Assembly (NCBI GenBank): GCA_046329195.1
Contig: JAXLVB010000002.1
Location: forward strand, 2,418,001 to 2,482,000
Direction: 5' to 3'
Origin: JAXLVB01 sp046329195
GTDB taxonomy: Bacteria > Bacteroidota > Bacteroidia > Cytophagales > Spirosomataceae
DNA: 64,000 nucleotides
Shown one piece after another: positions 1 to 7,969 of this stretch. A program made the position numbers and the translations under genes. Under the pieces are notes generated by a model. The model searched no databases. It was not told the DNA's origin and was given only the letters and a program-made list of their open reading frames with translations. Every line of letters starts with the position of its first letter. Position 1 is the stretch's first letter.

Positions 1-134
1 TCGTTCTTCCACTTGTAGAACGTGGCTGGGCTTATTTGGTGTTCTTCGCACAGTGCCTCTACTGTCTTGGCTCCTTTCAGGTAGCTGTCCAGTATGGCTC
101 TGCGCTGGCTCTCGTTGAATCTGCTCTTTCGCAT
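1..134 (-). CDS. IS3-family transposase OrfA, N-terminal part (partial)
   Basis: This is the 5' part of orfA, read leftwards from the ATG at 134 and cut by the window start. The protein begins MRKSRFNESQRRAILDSY and carries the helix-turn-helix (TVEALCEEHQISPATFYKW) used by IS3-family OrfA proteins to bind the element ends. The visible part matches copy 3 without frame damage. Whether the remainder is intact cannot be seen. Confidence 0.8.
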   Translation of the reverse strand, partial: MRKSRFNESQRRAILDSYLKGAKTVEALCEEHQISPATFYKWKN

Positions 135-215
135 GGTGCTTGTTTTAAGTGTGAAAATAATTGTTGTCCATTATTTCTCTACTTATTTTTGGCACCGCTC
201 TCTGGGGGTAGGACA
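1..215 (-). mobile_element. IS3-family element, copy 1 (partial, cut by window edge)
   Basis: The first 215 bases are near identical to the orfA end of the two full IS copies at 769-2005 and 2058-3303. The element ends at 211-215 with GGACA, the complement of the TGTCC start shared by all copies. It holds the beginning of orfA on the minus strand (start codon at 134-132); the rest lies outside the window. The right flank is GTTG; the left flank is not visible, so its target duplication cannot be checked. It lies in the same orientation as copy 2 and, with it, brackets the 553-bp gene piece 216-768. Confidence 0.9.
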
Positions 216-768
216 GTTGTAAACCTTGAGTCATTCAATTCTATATCTAAATTAAAACTCAATAATATTCCAGTCTTTAAACTATTTGAAAACATTATTC
301 TTTTTGACTGTGAAGATAGAGAGTAAAGATTTAATCAATTCAATCTTCAAAATTTGCAGAATTTAAATCAAAGACATGGAACAAGTTTTAAAAATTTTAT
401 AATAATTACCTTCAGCAATAGTTCTAATTCAATAAGTTCATTCCGAAATAAACTTGATTTAATTAATGAACGATTTAAAACTCCAACCACATCTTCTTAC
501 ACAATTCTTAACTCAGAAATAGATTTTCTTCTCAATAGAAAAGAAAAAGCACAACTATCAATTGAATTTTATGGACACGAATCATCAATCTTCTGGGATC
601 AATTCATTTTAGAATCAAAAATCACAGGACTATATGAACTAAGATCAATTAAGCTGATGAATATTTATTCGATTTGCTTTAATGAAGAAATTAAAAATTA
701 TATCCTTAATGATTTATTCTCAAATGAAGAGAAATCAGAGTTGCTTTCATACAATAATAATAATACTA
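216..768 (+). pseudogene. Piece A of an IS-split gene upstream of drmA (possibly drmE-like)
   Basis: Between IS copies 1 and 2 one frame (codons on positions divisible by 3) is open from 216 to 768 except for a single TAA at 324-326. It reads VVNLESFNSISKLKLNN... up to ...SELLSYNNNNT, low in GC like drmA and drmB and unlike the IS. The frame continues directly into piece B (2006-2057) once copy 2 and one copy of its ACTA target duplication are removed, giving ...NNNNTKQAILQLRDED. The gene therefore ran rightwards towards drmA. The N-terminus lies left of copy 1, outside the window. I do not recognise the fold; its place just before drmA is where drmE sits in class 2 DISARM loci, which is inference only. 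Confidence 0.6.
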
Positions 769-783
769 TGTCCTGCCCCTGTC

Positions 784-1680
784 TTACGGTACCAGTTTAA
801 AGTAGAGATTCTGATTTAGTTTTTCAAAGTTAGCAGGTGTTTGATATTTCAAGCAGGAATGTGGCCTGAGAAAATTATAGTTGCTGTGCCAGGTTGTCAA
901 CAGGTCGTTGATTTCCTCGAGAGAATAGAACCAATTCAAGTTCAGGCACTCCTTCCGAAGCGTTCCGTTGAGGCGTTCGATGATTCCGTTCTGGGTCGGC
1001 TTACCCGGTTGGATGAACTTGATTTCAACACCCCTGGCCGCTGCCCACCCAGCAAGCGCTTGGCTGATGAATTCGAGTGATTGTCGCAGCGGACATAGCG
1101 GGGGAAACCCCTGATTTGGCCAATCCTGTCGAGGGTTTCCACCAGTTTGGGGGCGGTGATGCTGGCAGCTGCCTCCACCCAGAGGTCTTTTCTCGAGCAC
1201 TCGTCCACCACGTTTATGATTCGCACGCTCTGCTGTTTGTCCCCCATCACCCACTCGCTCCAGGAAGTCCATCGCCCAACCTTCGTTGATTTTCTCTGGC
1301 GGTAGCAAACCTCGAAGACCCGCTTGATGCGGGGCTTTTTTGAAGTTCCTGTGCAGGCTTAGTCTTGCGCTCTGATAAAGCCGGTATGCACGGTGCCTGC
1401 CGATTCCTTCGCCTTGGTTCTTCAGGTAGGCCAACATCAGGCGGAAGCCCCATGCCGGGTGTTCCCGCCTAATCTGCTTCATCCTTTCCACCTGAAAGTG
1501 GCCAAGACGGTGGTCATGGCCGTCGATTTGCGCTCTTTCTGCTCATACGCTGTCGAGCGTCTCAGGCGCAACCACTGGCGAGATGCGGCGTTTGCTCAAC
1601 CCGGCCTGTTTACCCTGTACATGACCCATCAGTTCCACCTTTGCTGCTGGAGTTCTTCTTTTTAGGAACTCCACCGCCTC
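784..1680 (-). pseudogene. IS3-family transposase OrfB, copy 2, frame-disrupted
   Basis: OrfB is the DDE integrase-type catalytic half of an IS3 transposase. Conserved pieces are seen in several frames: MKQIRREHPAWGFRLMLAYL near 1490-1430, INEGWAMDF (first catalytic Asp) near 1290-1260, and NGIIERLNGTLRKE (catalytic Glu) near 1000-950, ending ...NLYFKLVP at 784. Frame changes fall near 1340 (run of A in the coding strand), near 1260 (extra G relative to copy 3) and near 1075, where the expected CDNG motif reads CDNH and then leaves frame. As written it cannot make a full-length transposase. Indels at homopolymers could also be assembly error. Confidence 0.8.
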
Positions 1681-1924
1681 GCTGACCACCTCGTGCTTGA
1701 GTTGCAGCTCGGCGTACATCTTTGAGGCGGAGGTTTTCCTGTTCGAGTTCCTTGAGCCGGCGCTTGTCCTCGTGCTGTTCCGTCTCTGCCTCGTTCTTCC
1801 ACTTGTAGAACGTGGCTGGGCTTATTTGGTGTTCTTCGCACAGTGCCTCTACTGTCTTGGCTCCTTTCAGGTAGCTGTCCAGTATGGCTCTGCGCTGGCT
1901 CTCGTTGAATCTGCTCTTTCGCAT
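1629..1924 (-). pseudogene. IS3-family transposase OrfA, copy 2, frameshifted
   Basis: The N-terminal 68 residues match OrfA of copy 3 (helix-turn-helix followed by the leucine-rich coil KELEQENLRLK). Then two A residues are missing near 1724 relative to copy 3, and the frame changes to ...DVRRAATQARGG instead of KMYAELQLKHEVV. The A-rich slippage site used to make the OrfAB fusion also has only five A here against seven in copy 3. The HTH part could still be made and might act as a repressor, but productive transposase is unlikely from this copy. Confidence 0.8.
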
Positions 1925-2005
1925 GGTGCTTGTTTTAAGTGTGAAAATAATTGTTGTCCATTATTTCTCTACTTATTTTTGGCACCGCTCTCTGGGGGTA
2001 GGACA

Positions 2006-2057
2006 ACTAAACAAGCTATACTTCAACTAAGAGATGAAGATATTGAAAACTTAAAAC
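2006..2057 (+). pseudogene. Piece B of the IS-split gene (52 bp between two IS copies)
   Basis: Only 52 bp separate copy 2 from copy 3. The first four bases are the right-hand ACTA target duplication. Skipping them, the frame of piece A continues as KQAILQLRDEDIENLK with no stop. A direct join from 2057 to 3304 keeps frame with piece C (one base plus CA completes a codon), so pieces A, B and C are compatible with one gene, although copy 3 has no matching target duplication and bases may be missing at that junction. Confidence 0.6.
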
Positions 2058-2140
2058 TGTCCTACCCCCCCAGAGAGCGGTGCCAAAAATAAGTAGAGAA
2101 ATAATGGACAACAATTATTTTCACACTTAAAACAAGCACC

Positions 2141-2443
2141 ATGCGAAAGAGCAGATTCAACGAGAGCCAGCGCAGAGCCATACTGGACAGCTACCTGAAA
2201 GGAGCCAAGACAGTAGAGGCACTGTGCGAAGAACACCAAATAAGCCCAGCCACGTTCTACAAGTGGAAGAACGAGGCAGAGACGGAACAGCACGAGGACA
2301 AGCGCCGGCTCAAGGAACTCGAACAGGAAAACCTCCGCCTCAAAAAGATGTACGCCGAGCTGCAACTCAAGCACGAGGTGGTCAGCGAGGCGGTGGAGTT
2401 CCTAAAAAAAGAAGCACCAGCTACCGAGCAAAGGTGGAACTGA
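2141..2443 (+). CDS. IS3-family transposase OrfA (HTH protein)
   Basis: This 100-residue protein has the IS3/IS911-type helix-turn-helix in its first 50 residues (TVEALCEEHQISPATFYKW) and a leucine-zipper-like coil at about 55-90 (LKELEQENLRLKKMYAELQL) that in this family mediates OrfA and OrfAB multimerisation. It ends at TGA 2441-2443. Near its 3' end a run of seven A at 2404-2410 followed by G is a standard -1 slippage site; slipping there enters the frame that reads RSTSYRAKVELMGHVQ, the start of OrfB. This is the only intact OrfA in the window and could in principle serve the other copies in trans. Confidence 0.88.
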   Translation: MRKSRFNESQRRAILDSYLKGAKTVEALCEEHQISPATFYKWKNEAETEQHEDKRRLKELEQENLRLKKMYAELQLKHEVVSEAVEFLKKEAPATEQRWN

Positions 2444-3287
2444 TGGGTCATGTACAGGGTAAACAGGCCGGGTTGAGCAAACGCCGCATCTGCCAGTGGC
2501 TGCGCCTGAGACGCTCGACAGCGTATGAGCAGAAAGAGCGCAAATCGACGGCCATGACCACCGATTGGAGAAGCAACCACAGGAAAGGATGAAGCAGATT
2601 AGGCGGGAACACCCGGCATGGGGCTTCCGCCTGATGTTGGCCTACCTGAAGAACCAAGGCGAAGGAATCGGCAGGCACCGTGCATACCGGCTTTATCAGA
2701 GCGCAAGACTAAGCCTGCACAGGAACCCAAAAAAATCCGCATCAAGCGGGTCTTCGAGGGTTTGCTACCGCCAGAGAAAATCAACGAAGGCTGGGCGATG
2801 GACTTCCTGAGCGAGTGGGTGATGGGGGACAAACAGCAGAGCGTGCGAATCATAAACGTGGTGGACGAGTGCTCGAGAAAAGACCTCTGGGTGGAGGCAG
2901 CTGCCAGCATCACCGCCCCCAAACTGGTGGAAACCCTCGACAGGATTGGCCAAATCAGGGGTTTCCCCCGCTATGTCCGCTGCGACAACGGCACTCGAAT
3001 TCATCAGCCAAGCGCTTGCTGGGTGGGCAGCGGCCAGGGGTGTTGAAATCAAGTTCATCCAACCGGGTAAGCCGACCCAGAACGGAATCATCGAACGCCT
3101 CAACGGAACGCTTCGGAAGGAGTGCCTGAACTTGAATTGGTTCTATTCTCTCGAGGAAATCAACGACCTGTTGACAACCTGGCACAGCAACTATAATTTT
3201 CTCAGGCCACATTCCTGCTTGAAATATCAAACACCTGCTAACTTTGAAAAACTAAATCAGAATCTCTACTTTAAACTGGTACCGTAA
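2412..3287 (+). pseudogene. IS3-family transposase OrfB, copy 3, in several frames
   Basis: OrfB should be expressed as an OrfAB fusion by -1 slippage at 2404-2410. The start (AKVELMGHVQGKQAGLSKRR) is in the expected frame but this ends at 2592. Downstream parts continue in other frames: ERMKQIRREHPAWGFR from about 2585, RIKRVFEGLLPPEKINEGW from about 2740 (with WAMDF and CDNG, two catalytic Asp) and LEFISQALAGWAAARG from about 2995 (with the catalytic Glu in GIIERLNGTLRKE) to the stop at 3287. That is at least three frame changes. Damage or sequence error in a repeat are both possible. Confidence 0.8.
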
Positions 3288-3303
3288 GACAGGGGGCAGG
3301 ACA

Positions 3304-3707
3304 CATTTCACTTCAAAAATAGTTGGATTAACCCCCAAAGTGAATCAATTGCTCCGCTCAGTAAACGGGTATTTATTGAATTATGCGAATATCTTAAAAT
3401 CCCAAAAATCTACTTTATTATCATTCAGAGAATTCGCAATTCCAATAAACAATCTAGTCGTCAAAGTACAAGGCAAATGAATCAACTATTGAAAGATTTA
3501 TTTAATGACGGCTGTTTTGATACCGATAGAAATCCAAAAGAAATAATCAATAATAGATTGGATTACTATAAGGCAAATCATCCATTAGATGAACTCGGAA
3601 TTGATGAAAATCATTTAGCGGCTAATTTAGTAGCACTTGTTGAACTCATACAACCAGAGCTAAATCTAATCGAACTTGAAACCATTGAAAAAACAAGCAA
3701 TGAGTAA
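3304..3707 (+). pseudogene. Piece C: C-terminal part of the IS-split gene upstream of drmA
   Basis: After IS copy 3 the frame starting at 3306 is open to TAA 3705-3707: FHFKNSWINPQSESIAPL..., then ...MNQLLKDLFNDGCFDTDRN and ending ELETIEKTSNE. An ATG at 3477 could allow a 76-residue product to be made, but the open frame clearly extends back to the IS edge, so this is the C-terminus of a longer protein. Its stop overlaps the drmA start by 8 bp (ATGAGTAA), a sign that the original gene was translationally coupled to drmA. Family not recognised with certainty; drmE of class 2 DISARM is the best guess from position. Confidence 0.6.
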
Positions 3708-6700
3708 AATTTTAAATAAAAGAAATTCCTTAGAGCGTTTTATTCTAGAACAGACATTGGGTCCGGGAATAAACGGATATAGATTTGTGGATTCAGAAAA
3801 TGAAGAGCTCGTTACTAAGTCGCTCATCAAAGAAGAGCCAATAAATTATACCTCTGAGATTTTGGATATTGTACCTGCTGCAATTTACAGTACAGGAATT
3901 TTATTCCCTGAAGATAAAAGTGGTACTTGTAAAGAAGGAATTTCTCTAGATAATAACGAGCAAACCGATCAAAAGGATGATGCTGATGAACAAGACTCTC
4001 AAAATAATAGTTCTGAAGATATAGAAGCAACAGAATCAATTGAATTAAATCAAATGTTTCCCAGAACAATGGGCTTAACTTGTTGCTTAGATGAAAGTTT
4101 TTTAAGTAAAAAAACGATAGAGTTCAAGGTTAATCTTCGTTACTATCAAAAATTAAAACAAGATAAAGAAGGTAAATTTAATAGTAAATACGGGCTTCTA
4201 TGTGAAGTAAATCACGAAGAAATTCAAAATTTCATAGCCAAGTATGAGCTTAATTCTTTTAGAATAACAACAATCAATGAAAACCATTTTCTGTTATTAT
4301 CTAAACTATCATCCGAAGAAATAACTCAAACAAAAACAAAAATCAGAGAAATACAAAAACAAATTGCTGAAAGACTTCTTGATTTGGCTTCTTCCATTTC
4401 AACAATCACCCAACTAACAAAAGCTTCTTGTTATTTAAGTAATCTGAAGTCATCTATTTATTACGAGCTAAAAAATAGCATCACGAATGATGAGACCAGA
4501 AAAAAACTTTATGAAGTAACACAAAAAATAGAACTAACAGAAAGCATTACAGATCATTTCAGAAACTTGTTAGATGTCTTTTCTGGTGGATATGGTTTAT
4601 GGCAATCAACACCAGTTGAGAGAACCATAAAATTAGAAAACATAAACTTCCCGAATGAATCTAGAAAAATATCTTATTTACACAATAAATCTGTTGAAGA
4701 AGTCAATATTAGAGTAATCAAAGAAGATGGTTCATCTTCTTCTGGCTTAAAAGATATCTTCCGATTTGATTTAGATGACAATAAAGAGGACTACGCCTCA
4801 TTATCTGCAAACGTTCAATTAAGCAGGGATTCTAGAAAAAAAAGCGACAAAATATTTCTTAAGGTACAGCTGTTAAATACAAGTGTTGCATTTGACGAAG
4901 CAAAACAAAATGACAATAGGTATTATTCAACATTTAATGAGTTAGTAAATCAAAAATCATTTTTCGGAGTCAAACTTTCTGTAAAATCTGAATATTTAGT
5001 ACCATATAGCAATCACGAATATTTCCAAGAAAAAGATAATACATACTCCGAAGACACAACAACAGCGTTCATTTATGATCAGTTTAAAGATTTTGCTATT
5101 GGTCACGGGTGTTCCGTTAAGTGGAGTAAGCAAGGAGAGCCTTTAATGGTAGAAACAGAGTATTTGCCAAATTGCGAAACTCCGGATATAGACCCAATAC
5201 CTAGAAATAAAAGCAGAGATGCTGTAAATAATGATGAGGAAGGTTTTTTATCTCCCTTATATTTAGAAAATTCAAAATCTCAAGAATTTAAATGGCTATC
5301 GGTTTTTTCGGATTCTACTGATACCGAAATTATAAAAGGTCTTAATGATTTTGTCGATTCCTACGGGAGTTGGATTGAGCTAAAAAGACAGGATGAAAAA
5401 TATCAAGGCATTTATTCAGGCATTGCAAAACAAGAGTTAGACAAATGCGAAAGTGATTATCTGAGAATGAAGAAAAATATCCAAGATTTTCTTTCAGGTG
5501 ATAACAATAAAGAAAAACTTGTTTCATTTCGATTGATGAATGCTGCTATGTTTATGCAGTTATGGCATTCAGTTAAAGCAAGAGATGGTAAAGTGATACC
5601 TTTAATGAATCAAGAAGATTTTAGTTGTTTTAATTCAGAATTTTATAAAAAAGCAGATGATAAATTATTTCCTCCTTATACCCAGCCTGCTGGATGGAGA
5701 GCATTTCAGCTTGCCTTTATTCTGTTAAACTTAGATGGAATATTCAAACCCGAAGACGATACAAACTGGGATAAAAGAAATAATTGGGTTGATTTAGTTT
5801 GGTTCCCAACAGGTGGTGGTAAAACCGAAGCTTATCTTGGTTTAATTGCTCTTACTATAATCAATCGCAGAAAAGAGTATAAAGAAATAGGTGGTGGAAC
5901 TGCAACTATAATGCGATATACACTTCGATTGCTAACGATGCAACAATTCCAAAGAGCAACTTTAGTTATTATGGCGTTGGAGTTAATCAGAAGATGGGAT
6001 AATTATGAACTAGGTAACGAGCCAATAAATATTGGCTTGTGGGTTGGTGATAATTCTTTACCAAATAAAATTGATGATTTAGTTATTGAATATGAAAACC
6101 TTAAGAATGGCAGAAGCAATAAAATTCCTTTCTCAACTTGTCCTTGGTGTAACTCAAAATTGAACCCAATTACAACAGGCACAAGAGTAACAGATACAAA
6201 TGACACCTATAATTTTAATAGAGTTCATCTTTATTGTGATAATACTAAATGCAACTTTTCAGAACCTGATTTCTTTGAAGAAGATAATCTTAAAGGAGCT
6301 ATTCCTGTAAATCTATGTGATGAAACCATTTATCAACACCCACCAGCATTACTTTTTGGTACAGTTGACAAGTTTGCTCAATTAGCCCATAAAGTAAATG
6401 GTCAAAATAATGGAAGGAATTCTGATTCAAGGAGAATTTTTGGAACAGGGAATTGGGAAGCGGGAAAACCTCAAGACGGTTATTTACCGCCTGATTTAAT
6501 AATTCAGGATGAGTTGCATTTATTACTTGGGCCTCTTGGTTCTGCTGTTGCATTATTTGAATCAGCAGTTGATCAGCTTTGTAGGAGAGAAGATGGAACT
6601 AGACCGAAAATAATTTCATCGACCGCAACCACAAGAAATACACAATTGCAAATTGCAGCACTCTTCGATAGAAAAGTAAATCTTTTCCCAAAACCTGGAG

Positions 6701-7968
6701 TTGAATGTGACGATTCCTTCTTTGCTTTTTATAAAAGACGATTTAAAAGTATTGATGACAAAACGCCTGAATATCTCTCTAAAAGAAAATACATCGGTGT
6801 TTTGCCAACGGGAAGAACTCAGATTTGGATGCAGATGAGATTGGCTGCAATAATAATGACCCATAGAGCCATTTTTGAGTTGAAGGAATTGGGAGAAAAG
6901 CATCCGATTGAATTTGAGTCTTACAAGGACTTCGAAAAAGCAATGGATTATTATCACACTACAATATCTTATTTCAACAGTCTTAAAGAAGTCGGAAAAA
7001 CTCAATCCCAAGTTCAAACTTATATTTTGAAGGAATTAAGAAGAGTGTTTTCAAGGGTTGTTAGACCACAAAAGCTAATGCATTCACTCTATACATATGG
7101 CCCAATTCAAGAATCTGAATTAACAGGAAGGCTTTCAGGTGAAGAAGTTAAAAATGAACTAAAAAGTGTTGAAACTAAATGGGAAGCGAATAAACGCTTC
7201 GCAAGAAGCGAAAATAACGAATTGGTTAGAGGCAAAGTTCCTCCAGAATTCGTTGTTGCAACCAATATGATTTCTGTTGGTATTGACGTTTCAAGATTCA
7301 ATACCATAGTTATGAATTCTATGCCTCGTAATACAGCTGAATATATTCAGGCAAGTAGTCGTGTTGCAAGGAATGATTACGGACTTGTTTTAACGGTTCA
7401 CCATCCATTCAGGGCTAGAGATATTTCTCACTATGAAAAATTCATTGAGTTTCACGAAAAGATGTATAGCTACGTTGAGCCTATTTCAATAACTCCATTT
7501 ACACAAAAAGCTGTAGAAAGATATATGGGCTTGTACTTAGCAACAATGCTACGTCATAGAACAAGATTTACTGAACGTCTTTCTGCAAGTGATATTTCTA
7601 CAATTTCAGAAGTAGAACTATCAGATATAATTTCTGAATTGACTGACTACTTTGAAGAACGAAAAGGCAGAATGAACAATTATGACAAATTGATTAGCAA
7701 TCTTCTTAAAGATGAAAATGTTGAACAAATAAAAAGATGGATTCAAGAGGCAATTTCTGAATGGAAAATACTGAGTGATGAATTAGACAAAACAACTGAC
7801 TTAGTTTTCAATAACAAAAAGAATTTACCAAATCAAACAAGAAAACAAGAACAGCTTTATGTCGATATTGAAGAATATGAAGGAAATATCCATAGTAAAA
7901 AATGGCAAGTTCCTATGTCATTGAGGGTAATTGAACCAGAAGCAGCAATTAAAATAAATTCGATTTAA
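3700..7968 (+). CDS. drmA: DrmA-like DISARM helicase
   Basis: This 1422-residue SF2-type helicase is the large core subunit of DISARM, a system that restricts incoming phage DNA. Helicase motifs are visible: Walker A FPTGGGKTEAYLGL near residues 702-715, a DELH box at about 937-940, motif III SSTATT a little later, and motif V/VI ATNMISVGID followed by QASSRVAR at about 1217-1224. Between motifs I and II a Cys pair (STCPWCNSKL) and a second Cys group (YCDNTKCNF) look like a zinc site. I chose the ATG at 3700 because it overlaps the upstream stop; an in-frame TTG at 3676 is possible. The first 650 residues have no motif I can name. The gene is AT-rich, unlike the chromosome after 10.5 kb, suggesting transfer. 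DrmB follows after 1 bp. Confidence 0.88.
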   Translation: MSKILNKRNSLERFILEQTLGPGINGYRFVDSENEELVTKSLIKEEPINYTSEILDIVPAAIYSTGILFPEDKSGTCKEGISLDNNEQTDQKDDADEQDSQNNSSEDIEATESIELNQMFPRTMGLTCCLDESFLSKKTIEFKVNLRYYQKLKQDKEGKFNSKYGLLCEVNHEEIQNFIAKYELNSFRITTINENHFLLLSKLSSEEITQTKTKIREIQKQIAERLLDLASSISTITQLTKASCYLSNLKSSIYYELKNSITNDETRKKLYEVTQKIELTESITDHFRNLLDVFSGGYGLWQSTPVERTIKLENINFPNESRKISYLHNKSVEEVNIRVIKEDGSSSSGLKDIFRFDLDDNKEDYASLSANVQLSRDSRKKSDKIFLKVQLLNTSVAFDEAKQNDNRYYSTFNELVNQKSFFGVKLSVKSEYLVPYSNHEYFQEKDNTYSEDTTTAFIYDQFKDFAIGHGCSVKWSKQGEPLMVETEYLPNCETPDIDPIPRNKSRDAVNNDEEGFLSPLYLENSKSQEFKWLSVFSDSTDTEIIKGLNDFVDSYGSWIELKRQDEKYQGIYSGIAKQELDKCESDYLRMKKNIQDFLSGDNNKEKLVSFRLMNAAMFMQLWHSVKARDGKVIPLMNQEDFSCFNSEFYKKADDKLFPPYTQPAGWRAFQLAFILLNLDGIFKPEDDTNWDKRNNWVDLVWFPTGGGKTEAYLGLIALTIINRRKEYKEIGGGTATIMRYTLRLLTMQQFQRATLVIMALELIRRWDNYELGNEPINIGLWVGDNSLPNKIDDLVIEYENLKNGRSNKIPFSTCPWCNSKLNPITTGTRVTDTNDTYNFNRVHLYCDNTKCNFSEPDFFEEDNLKGAIPVNLCDETIYQHPPALLFGTVDKFAQLAHKVNGQNNGRNSDSRRIFGTGNWEAGKPQDGYLPPDLIIQDELHLLLGPLGSAVALFESAVDQLCRREDGTRPKIISSTATTRNTQLQIAALFDRKVNLFPKPGVECDDSFFAFYKRRFKSIDDKTPEYLSKRKYIGVLPTGRTQIWMQMRLAAIIMTHRAIFELKELGEKHPIEFESYKDFEKAMDYYHTTISYFNSLKEVGKTQSQVQTYILKELRRVFSRVVRPQKLMHSLYTYGPIQESELTGRLSGEEVKNELKSVETKWEANKRFARSENNELVRGKVPPEFVVATNMISVGIDVSRFNTIVMNSMPRNTAEYIQASSRVARNDYGLVLTVHHPFRARDISHYEKFIEFHEKMYSYVEPISITPFTQKAVERYMGLYLATMLRHRTRFTERLSASDISTISEVELSDIISELTDYFEERKGRMNNYDKLISNLLKDENVEQIKRWIQEAISEWKILSDELDKTTDLVFNNKKNLPNQTRKQEQLYVDIEEYEGNIHSKKWQVPMSLRVIEPEAAIKINSI

Positions 7969-7969
7969 G

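Larger units (their letters stand above)
769..2005 (-). mobile_element. IS3-family element, copy 2 (complete ends, 4-bp target duplication)
   Basis: This is a 1237-bp element with imperfect terminal inverted repeats: the left end begins TGTCCTGCCCC and the right end is the complement of TGTCCTACCCC. It is flanked by ACTA at 765-768 and ACTA at 2006-2009, a 4-bp direct duplication typical of part of the IS3 family (IS407-like subgroup by end sequence and duplication size; inference). Transposase genes run on the minus strand: orfA from 1924 downwards and orfB to a stop at 786-784. It interrupts an AT-rich gene, and its own reading frames are damaged by small indels relative to copy 3. Confidence 0.92.
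2058..3303 (+). mobile_element. IS3-family element, copy 3 (complete ends, no target duplication)
   Basis: This is a 1246-bp element running from TGTCCTACCCC at 2058 to the complement of TGTCCTGCCCC at 3303, in opposite orientation to copy 2. The flanks are AAAC on the left and CATT on the right, so it lacks the 4-bp duplication seen around copy 2. This fits a later deletion or recombination between IS copies. Together with copy 2 it forms an inverted repeat with arms of about 1.24 kb and a 52-bp centre. OrfA is intact; OrfB is in several frames. Confidence 0.92.

Noticed and set aside
36..326. ORF reading through the end of IS copy 1 into the neighbouring gene piece
   Set aside because: The first 180 bases are the antisense of orfA in the IS, so the frame is a chance fusion; only the part after 216 belongs to the split gene.
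1697..2374. ORFs on the opposite strand of orfA in both IS copies
   Set aside because: They are shadows of the transposase genes, present identically in each copy and without any recognisable domain.
3304..3480. Second open frame after IS copy 3 ending at TGA 3478-3480
   Set aside because: It overlaps the ATG at 3477 and looked like a coupled upstream gene, but the frame from 3306 runs unbroken through to 3707 and joins in frame with the upstream pieces, so that one is the coding frame.
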